Of a stretch of 64,000 nt of DNA, positions 16,882-26,900 are shown in pieces (position 1 is the stretch's first letter; every line of letters starts with the position of its first letter). Both the position numbers and the translations under genes were made by a program. Where the stretch lies: the NCBI RefSeq assembly GCF_011759365.1, contig NZ_JAARLZ010000002.1, positions 372,001-436,000 on the forward strand, in the 5' to 3' direction. This DNA is from Luteibacter anthropi (GTDB lineage: Bacteria > Pseudomonadota > Gammaproteobacteria > Xanthomonadales > Rhodanobacteraceae). A model generated the notes under the pieces. The model was given only the letters and a program-made list of their open reading frames with translations, was not told where the DNA came from and searched no databases.

Positions 16882-17607
16882 ATGGACCCTGTGACGCGCC
16901 ACGACACGCCGGCATTCACCCGTATCAGGCTGGGAGGCCACGCGTTTGCGCTGCCCGATGCCTTCGCGCTTGCATTCGATACCGCCAGTTTCAGCGAGGC
17001 CGACTTCGTACGCCATGGCATCGTGCGTCCCGCATCGATCGTACGCAGCGTACCCAAGCGGCAGGCAGAATTCCTCGCCGGTCGCCGTGCGGCGCTCGCC
17101 GCCTTGCGCGAGGTGGGTGGCAGGGTCGACGACCTGCCCATCGGGGCCGACCGCGCGCCCATATGGCCCACGGGATTCATCGGCAGCCTGTCGCATGCGC
17201 GTGATATCGCCATCGCCGTTGCACTGCCGGACGCTTCCGGTGTGCGCGGCATCGGCATCGACGTGGAGCGCATCGTATTGCCGGAACACATGGCATCGAT
17301 CCGCAGCGTAGCCATCGACGACGACGAAAACGCCGTCCTCGCGGCACTGGCCGCCACGCACGGCTGGCCGTACGCGCTGACCCTGGCCTTCTCGGCGAAG
17401 GAAAGCTTCTACAAGGCCACGGCCGCCACGGTCGGGCACTTCTTCGACTTCGCTGCCCTGCGCATCGTGGGCTGCGATGCCGCCACAGCCACTATGGAAA
17501 CCCGGGTAGCCGTGACCCTCGCGCCGTCGTTGCCGGCAGGCCAGAGCCATGCGCTGCACTGGGTGGATATCGGCCCGGACGCCGTGCTCACGAGCTGCGC
17601 CTGGTAG
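16882..17607 (+). CDS. 4'-phosphopantetheinyl transferase (EntD/PcpS type)
   Basis: About 241 residues from the chosen start. The Sfp-superfamily motifs are GIGIDVERI (about residue 124, magnesium and CoA binding) and FSAKESFYKA (about residue 170). The N-terminal block RQAEFLAGRRAAL is typical of the EntD/PcpS subgroup. These enzymes attach phosphopantetheine to carrier proteins, so this one could activate the metallophore NRPS whose tailoring genes end 3.5 kb upstream. The start is uncertain: ATG 16870 and ATG 16882 are both possible and neither has a good ribosome site. A TATGCT element at 16869-16874 would place transcription start almost on ATG 16882, which suggests a leaderless message. 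Confidence 0.87.
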   Translation: MDPVTRHDTPAFTRIRLGGHAFALPDAFALAFDTASFSEADFVRHGIVRPASIVRSVPKRQAEFLAGRRAALAALREVGGRVDDLPIGADRAPIWPTGFIGSLSHARDIAIAVALPDASGVRGIGIDVERIVLPEHMASIRSVAIDDDENAVLAALAATHGWPYALTLAFSAKESFYKATAATVGHFFDFAALRIVGCDAATATMETRVAVTLAPSLPAGQSHALHWVDIGPDAVLTSCAW

Positions 17608-17689
17608 CACGCTCCATTCGTAACTTCATTTGACACGACATCGTTTCCGTGATTTCGTATCTTCAGTTGTTTCAATATGAGGATCGACC

Positions 17690-18598
17690 ATGGACCATGA
17701 CGTTATCGTGCTGGGCGGCAGCTATGCCGGCCTGTCTGCCGCCCTGCAACTGGCCCGGGCCCGCCGCCGCGTGCTCGTGGTGGACAGCGGCCAGCGCCGC
17801 AACGCTCCGGCGGCACACGCCCACGGCTTTCTGACCCGGGACGGCGAGTCGCCCGCAAGGATCGCGGAACTGGGCAAGGAGCAATTGCTTCGCTATCCCA
17901 CCGTCACCTGGCTGGACGCCGAGGCCACATCGGCCACGCGTACCGACGACGGTTTTGCCATCGAGGTGAGGGATCACTCCCCCCTGCACGCCTCGCGCCT
18001 CGTGCTGGCGATGGGTATCCGTGACCAGCTGCCCGCCCTGCCGGGCCTGCGCGAGCGCTGGGGGCGTCATGTGTTCCACTGTCCCTACTGTCACGGCTAC
18101 GAACTGCACGGCGGCCCCATCGGCCTGCTGGCGACCTCGCCGCTGGCCTTCCACCTGGCGGCGCTGCTGCCCGACTGGGGTCCCACCACCATCTTCCTCC
18201 AGGAAGGCGTGGAGCCGGACGAGGAGCAGGCAAGACTGCTCGATGCACGCGGCGTACGCGTCGAGAGAATGCCGGTAGAGGGTTTCGCGCAGTCGGACAG
18301 CGCCGACCTGCGTCTCGCCGATGGCCGTATCGTCACGCTGGACGGCCTCTTCGCGCCAACCCGGGGCGTCCAGTCCAGCCCCATTCCCGGCATGCTGGGC
18401 TGCGCTTTCGATGACACGCCCGTGGGCGACATCATCAGGGTGGATATGATGGGCGCCACGTCGGTGCCCGGCGTCTTCGCCGGTGGCGATGCGGCGCGTG
18501 CCGGCGGATCGCTGGCCTTTGCCGTCGCCGACGGCGTCCGGGCCGGCGTCGCGGCGCACCGTTCCCTCATCTTCGGGATGGAGGGCGCCACCTCCTGA
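17690..18598 (+). CDS. thioredoxin-reductase-like FAD oxidoreductase
   Basis: A 302-residue flavoprotein. The FAD site is DVIVLGGSYAGLSAAL (residues 4-19), ATG-like motif LVLAMGIRDQLP follows, and the redox-active pair is HCPYCHGYE, a CPYC variant of the thioredoxin reductase CxxC. The second dinucleotide site is degenerate (GLLATSPLAFHLAALL instead of GxGxxA), as in several TrxB-like proteins that are not true thioredoxin reductases. The C-terminal FAD motif VFAGGDAARAGGS is present. It is followed 17 bases later by an Rrf2 regulator, a common pairing in proteobacteria. Its electron acceptor is unknown. Confidence 0.85.
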   Translation: MDHDVIVLGGSYAGLSAALQLARARRRVLVVDSGQRRNAPAAHAHGFLTRDGESPARIAELGKEQLLRYPTVTWLDAEATSATRTDDGFAIEVRDHSPLHASRLVLAMGIRDQLPALPGLRERWGRHVFHCPYCHGYELHGGPIGLLATSPLAFHLAALLPDWGPTTIFLQEGVEPDEEQARLLDARGVRVERMPVEGFAQSDSADLRLADGRIVTLDGLFAPTRGVQSSPIPGMLGCAFDDTPVGDIIRVDMMGATSVPGVFAGGDAARAGGSLAFAVADGVRAGVAAHRSLIFGMEGATS

Positions 18599-18615
18599 CT
18601 CCATGGGTAGTTTCC

Positions 18616-19047
18616 TTGAGACACGACAGCCGTCTATCGCGCATGCTCCACGTCCTCATCCATATGGCGAGCGAGGACACCGCCATCACCTCCGAGCAGA
18701 TCGGTCGCATGCTCGGCACCAATGCGGCCGTGGTGCGGCGGACGATGGCGGGCATGCGCGAGGCCGGCCTCGTGGTCTCGGGGCGCGGCCCCGGTGGCGG
18801 CTGGCGGCTGAACCGTCCGCTGGCGGAGATCACCCTGGCCCAGGTCTACGAGGCGATCGATTCGCCCGCCCTGTTCGCACTGGGTTTTTCCAACGCCGAA
18901 CCCGAGTGCCTGGTGGAACAGGAGGTCAACCAGGCCCTGGAACGCACCCTGGCCGAGGCCCGCGAACGACTGCTACGACGCTTCGCCGAGATCCGCCTCT
19001 CCGACATCCTGGAAGGCTTCGACAAGCGCGTGGCGGCGCTGCGCTGA
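18616..19047 (+). CDS. Rrf2-family transcriptional regulator
   Basis: A 143-residue winged-helix regulator. The TTG start is chosen because the family N-terminus (M-x-x-DSRLSRMLHVLIHM) begins exactly there; the nearby ATG at 18603 is out of frame, and the next internal ATG would cut the first helix. The helix-turn-helix is around SEQIGRMLGTNAAVVRRTM, followed by the wing GPGGGWRL. It has only one cysteine (in EPECLVEQ), so it lacks the three-cysteine iron-sulfur site of IscR and NsrR and may sense by thiol oxidation or not by iron-sulfur at all. It probably controls the adjacent TrxB-like gene. Confidence 0.85.
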   Translation: MRHDSRLSRMLHVLIHMASEDTAITSEQIGRMLGTNAAVVRRTMAGMREAGLVVSGRGPGGGWRLNRPLAEITLAQVYEAIDSPALFALGFSNAEPECLVEQEVNQALERTLAEARERLLRRFAEIRLSDILEGFDKRVAALR

Positions 19048-19120
19048 AACCAGGGTTTCGCACCATCCAGGCTACGGAAACGTACAAGCCGCAGGTAGAC
19101 GCCTGTGGGATCATTGCGCA

Positions 19121-22100
19121 ATGAAGGAAGCACGACCAGACGGCGAACGCGGCATCGCCTCGCGTCGGCGCGTGTTCGCGCACGCGCTCTGGCGGTCGGC
19201 CGCCTGCCTGCTTCTGCTCCTGTTTCCTTTCGCGCCGGCCTTCGCGCTCGACCCGAGCCGGCCCGTGGATACCCTGCTGCACACCGCCTTTCACCGCGCG
19301 CAGGGAGCACCCGTCGGCGTTGCCGCCATCGCGCAGACCGAAGACGGGCAGATCTGGTTCAGCACGCGAAGCGGCCTGTACCGCTACGACGGTTTCGACT
19401 TCACCCGCATCGAACTGCTCCCGCAGGGCGCCGCGCAGACCTCGGCCACCTGGGCACTTTACGCGGCGGCAGGCGGCGACCTCTGGGTGTCGCTGGCCAA
19501 CGGCGGCGCCATTCGTCTGCGCGAAGGCGACATCACGCGCTACGGTGCTTCCGCCGGCCTGCCCGCCGGACTTGCCATCGATGCCTTCGCGACGGATGGC
19601 GAAGGCGGCCTGTGGGCGAACGGTCGGGGCATCCTGCGCCGCTTCGACGGCACCCGCTGGAACACGCCCGATGCATCGTGGGGCGTGCCGGCGCGTGTAG
19701 ATGGCCTGTTCGAAGACGACCGCGGCGATGTATGGATCGGCGCGGACGAACGTATCTATGTGCTGCGCGCCGGCGGTCACCGCTTCGAGCAGCTGGCCAT
19801 GGGTTACACCCGGGCCTTCCAGTTGCTGGTGGGTGCCGATGGCCGGCTGTGGCTGTCCGACGAACGTGGCGTGGCCGCCATGCCGGGCGAATGGGGCGAG
19901 CCCCGCACACGTGCGCGCGCACGGCGTGCCAACGGACTGGACACGCTGATCGATCGCGACGGCGCCCTGTGGACCATCGACTGCCACGCCGGCCTGTGCC
20001 GCGACGCCACCTTCGGCCAGCGTGGCACCACCCTGCTTCCCCGTTCCGTGCTGCGTGCGCAAGCCGCGGGCACGACGCTGGGCATGTCGTCCGACCTGAC
20101 CATGACGGCCATGGTCGATCGTGACGGCAATCTCTGGGTCGGCACCAAGGGCGGTGTCGACCTGTTCCGCGACAGCCTGTTCTCCCCGGTGCGCTTTCCC
20201 GACCCGAACGTGTTCTTCGCCCTGGCCGAAGACACCGCCGGCCATGTCTGGGTGGGCACCGACAACAACAGTGACACGCCCGACCGCCTGTGGCGCATCG
20301 ACGGCCCGGGCCTGCCGCCGCGCCCACTCGAAGGCTTCAACGCGCCCGTCTCCTCCGCGTGGACGGATCGCGACGGATCAATCTGGTTCGGTGGTCACGG
20401 CCAGCTCTGGCACATGAGCGACGGCAATCCCCTCCCCGACACGTTCCCGGCCTCCGGCAGCGGCATGCCGGGCGCCGTGCATGCCATGGCCCGCGACGGC
20501 AGCGGCCGCTTCTGGCTGGGTATATCGGGACAGGGGCTTTATTTCCGGGACGGTGGCAAGACGTGGACATCGGCGTCTGCCATTCCCGGCCTGCCGTCCG
20601 GCAGTCCCTCCGCCATGCAGGTGATGGGCGACGGCTATGTGTGGCTGGGCTATCCCGATGGCAGCCTCGTGCATGTGCGCGGCGACCATATCTCGGCCTA
20701 TGTGCATCCGGGCAAGGCGGCCGTGGGTCCGATCACGACCCTGGCGCCACTGGACGATGGATTGCTGGTCGCCTCGGAACGCGCCTTCGCGGTGCTTCGG
20801 GACGACCGTGCCGTATTCCTGTCCACCGCGCCGGCCCACGCACTCGAAGCGGCCACCGGTATCGTCCGTGGCGCCGACGGCACGCTGTGGATCAATACGG
20901 AAAGTGGCGTGGCCCACGTCGGTGTCGATGCCCTGCGCGAAGCCACCGGCGATCCGGCGCAGCACCTCGACCTGGAACTGCTCACGGAAGACGACGGCCT
21001 TCCCGGTGGTGCGCAGCGTGTACGCCCCATGCCTACCGCGCTGGCAACGCGCGCGGGCATCATCTGGTTCGCCGCGGAGGAAGGTCTCGCCGCGCTGGAC
21101 CCGAAACGCGTCGGCGTCGCACCGCTGCCGCCGCCTGCCGTGATCCGCGACATCGTCGCGGGCGATGTGTCCTTTCCCGTGCACGATGCCCAGCTCGATC
21201 CCGAGCACCGGGAAATCAGCGTGCGCTATGCGGCGATTGCGCCCGCGCGCCCCGATGGCGTGCATTTCCGTTACCGCATGACGCCGGGCCAGGCGCACTG
21301 GCGCTCGCTGGAGGGCCAGCGCGAACTGCGCTATTCGCAGATGCATCCAGGCACCTATGTGCTCGACGTGCAGGCCTCGTACAACGGTCGCGACTGGGGC
21401 GATCCGGCCGAAGTCACCCTGGTGGTGATACCTACCTTCTTCGAAGGCCCGTGGTTCAAGCTGCTGGCGGCGGCCCTCACCCTGCTCGGCGGATGGGTGG
21501 TTCACCGGCTGCGCGTGCGCTGGCTGACCGGTCAGCTGCGCATCCGTCTGCGCGAACGCTACGACGAACGCGAACGCATCGCCCGCGAACTGCACGATAC
21601 GCTGCTCCAGGGCGCGCAAGGCCTGATCCTGCGTTTCCAGACCATCGTGGACCGCCTGCCCGACGACGACCCCGGTCGCCGCTCGCTGGAACAGGCGATC
21701 GATCGCGCGGAAAACCTGGTGATCGAAGGACGCGATCGCGTACAGCACCTGCGTGAGCGCCATGGTCACGCCGGCACGCTGGCGCAGCGGCTGCAACGTT
21801 ACGCGGCGGAACTGGAAGAGTCCGGCGTCAACGTGGCGATGCATACGCATGGCGACGCGCTACCGCTGGACCCCTTCGCCGAAGACGAGTTCTATTGCAT
21901 CGGCCGCGAAGCGCTGCTCAACGTTCAGCGCCACGCCAATGCGCGCAGCGTGTATGTGGAGATGATCTTCGGCCCGTCCCGCTTCACCATGGTGATCAGC
22001 GACGACGGCAAGGGCATGGAACAGGCCGATGGCGAAACCACCCGGCACTGGGGCCTCATCGGCATCAAGGAGCGCGCACGCCGCCTGAGCGGCCGGGCCA

Positions 22101-22195
22101 GCATCAAGACGCGCGCGGGCCGCGGCACCGAACTGCTGGTGGAGGCGCCGGCGGAAAACGTCTATCGCCGTGGTCACCGTCCGCGCGGCCGCTGA
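19121..22195 (+). CDS. sensor histidine kinase with periplasmic two-component propeller domains
   Basis: A 1024-residue membrane kinase. A signal segment (about residues 25-42) is followed by a long periplasmic region of Reg_prop repeats such as DGQIWFSTRSGLYRYDG and GNLWVGTKGGVDLF, forming beta propellers to about residue 680, then a Y_Y_Y-type sandwich. One transmembrane helix (about residues 778-795) leads to a HisKA_3 dimerisation helix with phospho-accepting histidine 825 in ARELHDTLLQG. An HATPase domain follows, with N-box REALLNVQRHAN and DDGKGM. The architecture matches the NarX/LiaS class, which normally pairs with a LuxR-type response regulator. None is adjacent: the next gene is soxR on the other strand. 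The signal is unknown. Confidence 0.9.
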   Translation: MKEARPDGERGIASRRRVFAHALWRSAACLLLLLFPFAPAFALDPSRPVDTLLHTAFHRAQGAPVGVAAIAQTEDGQIWFSTRSGLYRYDGFDFTRIELLPQGAAQTSATWALYAAAGGDLWVSLANGGAIRLREGDITRYGASAGLPAGLAIDAFATDGEGGLWANGRGILRRFDGTRWNTPDASWGVPARVDGLFEDDRGDVWIGADERIYVLRAGGHRFEQLAMGYTRAFQLLVGADGRLWLSDERGVAAMPGEWGEPRTRARARRANGLDTLIDRDGALWTIDCHAGLCRDATFGQRGTTLLPRSVLRAQAAGTTLGMSSDLTMTAMVDRDGNLWVGTKGGVDLFRDSLFSPVRFPDPNVFFALAEDTAGHVWVGTDNNSDTPDRLWRIDGPGLPPRPLEGFNAPVSSAWTDRDGSIWFGGHGQLWHMSDGNPLPDTFPASGSGMPGAVHAMARDGSGRFWLGISGQGLYFRDGGKTWTSASAIPGLPSGSPSAMQVMGDGYVWLGYPDGSLVHVRGDHISAYVHPGKAAVGPITTLAPLDDGLLVASERAFAVLRDDRAVFLSTAPAHALEAATGIVRGADGTLWINTESGVAHVGVDALREATGDPAQHLDLELLTEDDGLPGGAQRVRPMPTALATRAGIIWFAAEEGLAALDPKRVGVAPLPPPAVIRDIVAGDVSFPVHDAQLDPEHREISVRYAAIAPARPDGVHFRYRMTPGQAHWRSLEGQRELRYSQMHPGTYVLDVQASYNGRDWGDPAEVTLVVIPTFFEGPWFKLLAAALTLLGGWVVHRLRVRWLTGQLRIRLRERYDERERIARELHDTLLQGAQGLILRFQTIVDRLPDDDPGRRSLEQAIDRAENLVIEGRDRVQHLRERHGHAGTLAQRLQRYAAELEESGVNVAMHTHGDALPLDPFAEDEFYCIGREALLNVQRHANARSVYVEMIFGPSRFTMVISDDGKGMEQADGETTRHWGLIGIKERARRLSGRASIKTRAGRGTELLVEAPAENVYRRGHRPRGR

Positions 22196-22210
22196 GGCGC
22201 CTGCGAATCC

Positions 22211-22672
22211 TCACTCCGCTTCCATTTCGCCGGTCCACCGGCGCGCACCCGCGCCATGGCCGCCGCCGCGATCGCCCGGATTGGAAAGCATGCAACGCTC
22301 GATCGACAGGCAGCCGCAGCCGATGCACTGGTCCAGGCCGATATTGAGGCGCTGCAGTTCCTCGATGCGCTGCTGCACACGAGCCTTCCATTCACCGGTG
22401 AGCGCCCGCCAGTCCTCGCCCGTGGGCACGTGATCGGTGGGCAGGCGCGCGAGCTGGGTGGCGATCTCGTCCAGCGTGAAGCCCACCTTCTGGGCAAACA
22501 CGATGAAGGCGATCCGCCGCAGCGTGGAACGCGGGAAACGGCGATGTCCCGAGTCCGCCCGTACCGAGGAAATGAGCCCCCGTGTCTCGTAGAAGCGCAG
22601 GGCCGACGCCTGTACGCCGCTGCGCTGGGCTACGTGCCCGATGGTCAGCAGAGGGTCGTTGGGGAAACGCAT
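22211..22672 (-). CDS. soxR: redox-sensing transcriptional regulator SoxR
   Basis: A 153-residue MerR-family regulator, against 154 in Escherichia coli. The DNA-binding part is LTIGHVAQRSGVQASALRFYE. The [2Fe-2S] ligands are complete: C116, C119, C121 and C127 in the pattern CX2CXCX5C. SoxR is activated by redox-cycling compounds and switches on promoters with an over-long spacer, and such a promoter lies immediately upstream (22690-22720) facing the RND efflux genes. ATG 22672 is chosen, after a GGA-rich stretch; ATG 22684, four codons longer, is also possible. In this bacterial group SoxR commonly controls efflux and small oxidoreductases rather than SoxS. Confidence 0.93.
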   Translation of the reverse strand: MRFPNDPLLTIGHVAQRSGVQASALRFYETRGLISSVRADSGHRRFPRSTLRRIAFIVFAQKVGFTLDEIATQLARLPTDHVPTGEDWRALTGEWKARVQQRIEELQRLNIGLDQCIGCGCLSIERCMLSNPGDRGGGHGAGARRWTGEMEAE

Positions 22673-22689
22673 CGTTCCGTCCATAAAGC

Positions 22690-22720
22690 TTGACTTAAAG
22701 TTAGCTTTAACACCTACGCT
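22690..22720 (+). promoter_or_regulatory. SoxR-controlled promoter of the RND efflux operon
   Basis: TTGACT (22690-22695) and TACGCT (22715-22720) are separated by 19 bases, the over-long spacing expected for MerR-family activation. Between them lies a perfect dyad, TTAAAG-TTAG-CTTTAA (22695-22710), in the place where SoxR boxes sit. It faces the RND genes, whose start codon is 87 bases downstream, and soxR diverges from it. Confidence 0.8.
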
Positions 22721-22806
22721 ATCGGCAAGCAACCCATCCCAAGCCAACGCCAGCGGGTCACACGCCCCGTCGGTGCGTGCCCGCTTGCCAGAAGGATCTT
22801 CCCGCC

Positions 22807-23961
22807 ATGCGCCCCATCGCCCCTGTTCTCCCGCCCCTACGGGTGGGTCTGGCCACGACGTTCGCCGTGCTGCTGGCCGCCTGCACCTCCCATGCCGACA
22901 CCTCCCAGGCCCCGCCGCCGCCCGAGGTGGGGGTCGCCCCGGTCGTCGCCCGGCACGTGAAGACATGGGACGAGTTCAATGGCCGCATCTCGGCCATCGA
23001 GACCGTCTCGATCCGCCCGCGCGTCACCGGGTACATCGACCGCATCGCCTACCGCGAAGGCGACGAGGTGAAGCCGGGCGACGTGCTTTTCGTCATCGAC
23101 CAGCGGCCCTATCGCGATGCACTGAACAGCGCACAGGCGCAGCTCGAACGTGCGCGCGCCGCCGCCACCCTGTCGCAGGCGCAGGACGAACGCGCACAGA
23201 AGCTGATCGCGGCACATGCCATCTCGCGCGATGAATACGACAGCCGCCACGCCGATCTCGCCCAGACCGCCGCCGACGTGCGCGCCGCGCAGGCAGCCGT
23301 CGCCACGGCACAGCTCAACCTCGGCTTTACGGAAGTCCGCGCACCCGTCGCCGGCCGTGCCGGTCGCGCGATGCTCACCATGGGCAACCTCGCGCAGGCC
23401 GACCAGAGCGAGCTGACCACCGTGGTCTCGCAAGACCCGGTGTTCGTCTATTTCGATTGCGACGAACAGAGCTATCTGCGCTTCATGGAAGGCGCACGCG
23501 GTGGCCGCCAACAGAACGCCGTGCGTGTGGGCCTTGCCAATGAAAAGGGTTTTCCGCGCACCGGCAAGGTCGATTTCCTCGACAACCGCGTGGATTCGGC
23601 CACCGGCACCATCCGTGCCCGCGCACTGCTCTCCAACGCCGATCGCGTGCTCACCCCGGGCCTCTACGCCCGCGTACAGATGGAAGGCAGCCACGAATTC
23701 GAGGCCATGCTCATCGACGACAAGGCCGTGCTCACCGACCAGGACCGCAAGTACGTCTATGTGGTCGGTCCCGACGACAAGGCCCTGCGCAAGGACGTGA
23801 CCCTGGGCCGCCTCGTGGATGGCCTGCGCGTGGTGCAGACAGGACTTGCAGCCGGCGACAAGGTGATCGTCACCGGCACGCAGAAGATCTACTTCCCCGG
23901 CATGGCGGTGAAACCGCAGCCCATGGACCACGGCGCCGCCGTCGCCCAGGCCGCGAAGTAA
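22807..23961 (+). CDS. RND efflux periplasmic adaptor lipoprotein
   Basis: A 384-residue membrane-fusion protein. The signal peptide ends in the lipobox LLAAC with the modified cysteine at residue 26. The barrel-sandwich halves include IRPRVTGYIDRIAYREGDEV and LGFTEVRAPVAGRAG, with a coiled-coil hairpin between them (about residues 110-165). It resembles MexE/AcrA adaptors. The start follows a GAAGGA site at 22791; a longer GTG-initiated frame lacks this. It bridges the inner-membrane pump encoded next, ten bases downstream, to an outer-membrane channel not found here. Expression is expected to follow SoxR. Confidence 0.92.
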   Translation: MRPIAPVLPPLRVGLATTFAVLLAACTSHADTSQAPPPPEVGVAPVVARHVKTWDEFNGRISAIETVSIRPRVTGYIDRIAYREGDEVKPGDVLFVIDQRPYRDALNSAQAQLERARAAATLSQAQDERAQKLIAAHAISRDEYDSRHADLAQTAADVRAAQAAVATAQLNLGFTEVRAPVAGRAGRAMLTMGNLAQADQSELTTVVSQDPVFVYFDCDEQSYLRFMEGARGGRQQNAVRVGLANEKGFPRTGKVDFLDNRVDSATGTIRARALLSNADRVLTPGLYARVQMEGSHEFEAMLIDDKAVLTDQDRKYVYVVGPDDKALRKDVTLGRLVDGLRVVQTGLAAGDKVIVTGTQKIYFPGMAVKPQPMDHGAAVAQAAK

Positions 23962-23971
23962 GGAGCCGGCG

Positions 23972-26900
23972 ATGGATTTCTCCAAGTTCTTCATCGACCG
24001 ACCGATCTTCGCGATCGTGCTGTCGATCATCATCTTCGCCATCGGCCTCATCGCCATTCCGATTCTTCCCGTGGGCGAGTACCCGGAGGTGGTACCCCCG
24101 AGCGTCGTCGTGCGTGCCACCTACCCTGGCGCCAATCCGCGCGAAATCGCCGAATCCGTGGCCGAGCCGCTGGAAGAGGCGATCAACGGCGTCGAAGGCA
24201 TCATGTACATGAAGTCGGTGGCCGGCTCGAACGGCAGCCTGGCCGTGACGGTGACCTTCCTTCCCGAAGTGGACGCCGACACCGCCGCCGTGCGCGTGCA
24301 GAACCGCGTCAGCCAGGCACTGAGCCGACTGCCCGACGAGGTGCGCCAGTACGGCGTCACCACGCAGAAGCAGTCGCCCACGCCGCTGATGTACCTGATG
24401 CTGACCTCGCCGGACAACCGCTACGACTCGGTCTACCTGCGCAATTACCTCAACCTGCATGTGAAGGACGAGCTGTCGCGCATCCCCGGTATCGGCGACG
24501 TGGGCCTGTACGGCAGCGGTGACTACGCCATGCGCATCTGGCTGGACCCGGGCAAACTCGCGTCGCGTGGGCTGACCGCCGCCGATGCCGTCAACGCCAT
24601 CCGCGAGCAGAACGTGCAGGTATCCGCCGGCCAGCTCGGTGCCGAGCCGACGCCGAAGAACACCGATTACCTGGTGTCCATCAACGTGCGCGGCCGCCTG
24701 CGCACCGAACAGGAATTCGGCGATGTGGTGATCAAGGCCGGCGATGATGGGCAGGTGACCCGCCTCTCCGACGTGGCCCGGATCGAACTGGGCTCGGGCG
24801 ACTACACGCTGCGCTCGCTCAATGACCTCGCCAACGGTGCCGCCGTAGGCATCTTCCTGTCACCTGGCGCCAACGCCATCGGCGTGGCCGATGCCGTCTA
24901 CGCCAAGCTCGACGAGCTGTCGAAAAGCTTCCCCGCGGGCGTGGCCTATCGGCCGGTGTGGGACCCGACCGTGTTCGTGCGTGACTCGATCAAGGCCGTG
25001 CAGCACACACTGCTGGAAGCCGTGGTGCTGGTCGTGCTCGTGGTGATCCTGTTCCTGCAGACCTGGCGGGCATCGATCATCCCGCTGGTCGCGGTGCCCG
25101 TCTCCGTTGTCGGCACCTTCGCGTGGCTGTACCTGCTGGGTTATTCCATCAACACGCTGACCCTGTTCGGCCTGGTACTCGCGATCGGCATCGTAGTGGA
25201 TGATGCAATCGTGGTGGTCGAGAATGTCGAGCGCAACATCGAGCAGGGGCTCAGCCCACGCGATGCCGCGCATCAGGCAATGAAGGAGGTCTCCGGCCCC
25301 ATCGTGGCCATCGCGCTGGTGCTGTGTGCCGTGTTCGTGCCCATGGCATTTCTTTCAGGCGTTACCGGCCAGTTCTACAAGCAGTTTGCGGTGACCATCG
25401 CCATCTCCACGGTGATCTCGGCCATCAACTCGCTCACGCTCTCCCCTGCCCTCGCCGCTAAACTGCTGCGCGGTCACGATGCACCGAAGGACGGCTTGTC
25501 CCGCGTGCTGGATCGCAGCCTCGGCTGGCTGTTCCGCCCGTTCAACCGTTTCTTCCAGCGTAATTCCGAGCGCTACGGCAGCACGGTATCGCGCTCGCTG
25601 GGGCGGCGTGGCGTGGTCTTCGGCGTGTATGCCGTCTTGCTGGCGGGTACCGCCTTGCTGTTCAACCACGTGCCGGCCGGATTCATCCCCACGCAGGACA
25701 AGCTGTATCTGTTCGCCGGTGCGAAGCTCCCCGAAGGCGCGTCGCTGTCGCGCACCGATGCCGTCACGCGGCAGATGGTGGAACTGGCTCACCAGGTGGA
25801 AGGCGTGGATACGCTCGCGGCCTTCCCCGGCCTCAATGCCTTGCAGCAGACCAATACACCCAACCTGACGGCGTCATACGTCATCCTGAAACCGTTCGCG
25901 GAGCGCCACCGTGGCGCGGCGGACATCGCCGCCGAACTCAGCGGCAAGTATGCGTCGATCAAGGACGGCTATGCCTATGCATTGATGCCACCTCCCATCC
26001 AGGGTCTCGGCAACGGTTCGGGCTATTCGCTTTACCTGGAGGATCGTGCGGGGCTCGGCTACGGCGCCTTGCAGAATGCACTGGATGCCTTCCGTGGCGA
26101 GATTTCGCGCACGCCGGGCATGGGCTTCCCAGTCAGTTCCTACCAGGCCAACATCCCGCAGCTGGAAGTGAAGGTCGATCGCGTGAAGGCCAAGGCACAG
26201 GGCGTGGCACTCACCGACCTGTTCAATACCTTGCAGACCTATCTCGGCTCGGTCTACGTCAACGACTTCAACCTGTTCGGCCGCGTCTACCGTGTGATGG
26301 CCCAGGCCGATACGGAACACCGCCAGACGGCGGAGGATATCGGCAACCTCTATACCCGCAACAATCGTGGCGCCATGGTGCCGGTGGGTTCGATGGTGGA
26401 TGTCACCTCCACCTACGGTCCCGACCCGGTCATTCGCTACAACGGCTACCCCGCCGCCGACCTCATCGGCGATGCAGACGCGCGGGTACTGTCCTCCGGG
26501 CAGACACTGGCGAAACTCCAGGAAATCGCCGGCAAGGTGCTCCCGCGCGGCATCACGCTGGAATGGAGCGACCTGAGCTACCAGCAGGTGAGCCAGAGCA
26601 ACTCGGCGATCATCGTGTTTCCGCTCGCCGTCATGCTGGCCTTCCTGGTGCTCGCGGCGCTCTATGAAAGCTGGACGCTGCCGCTGGCGGTGATCCTGAT
26701 CGTGCCGGTGTGCATGTTCGCAGCGCTGGTGGGCGTGTGGCTGTCAGGTGGCGACAACAACGTGTTCGTCCAGGTAGGCCTGGTGGTGCTGATGGGCCTG
26801 GCCTGCAAGAACGCCATCCTCATCGTGGAGTTTGCCCGCGAACTGGAAATCCAGGGCATGGATACGATCCCTGCTGCCCTGGAAGCCTGTCGCCTTCGCC

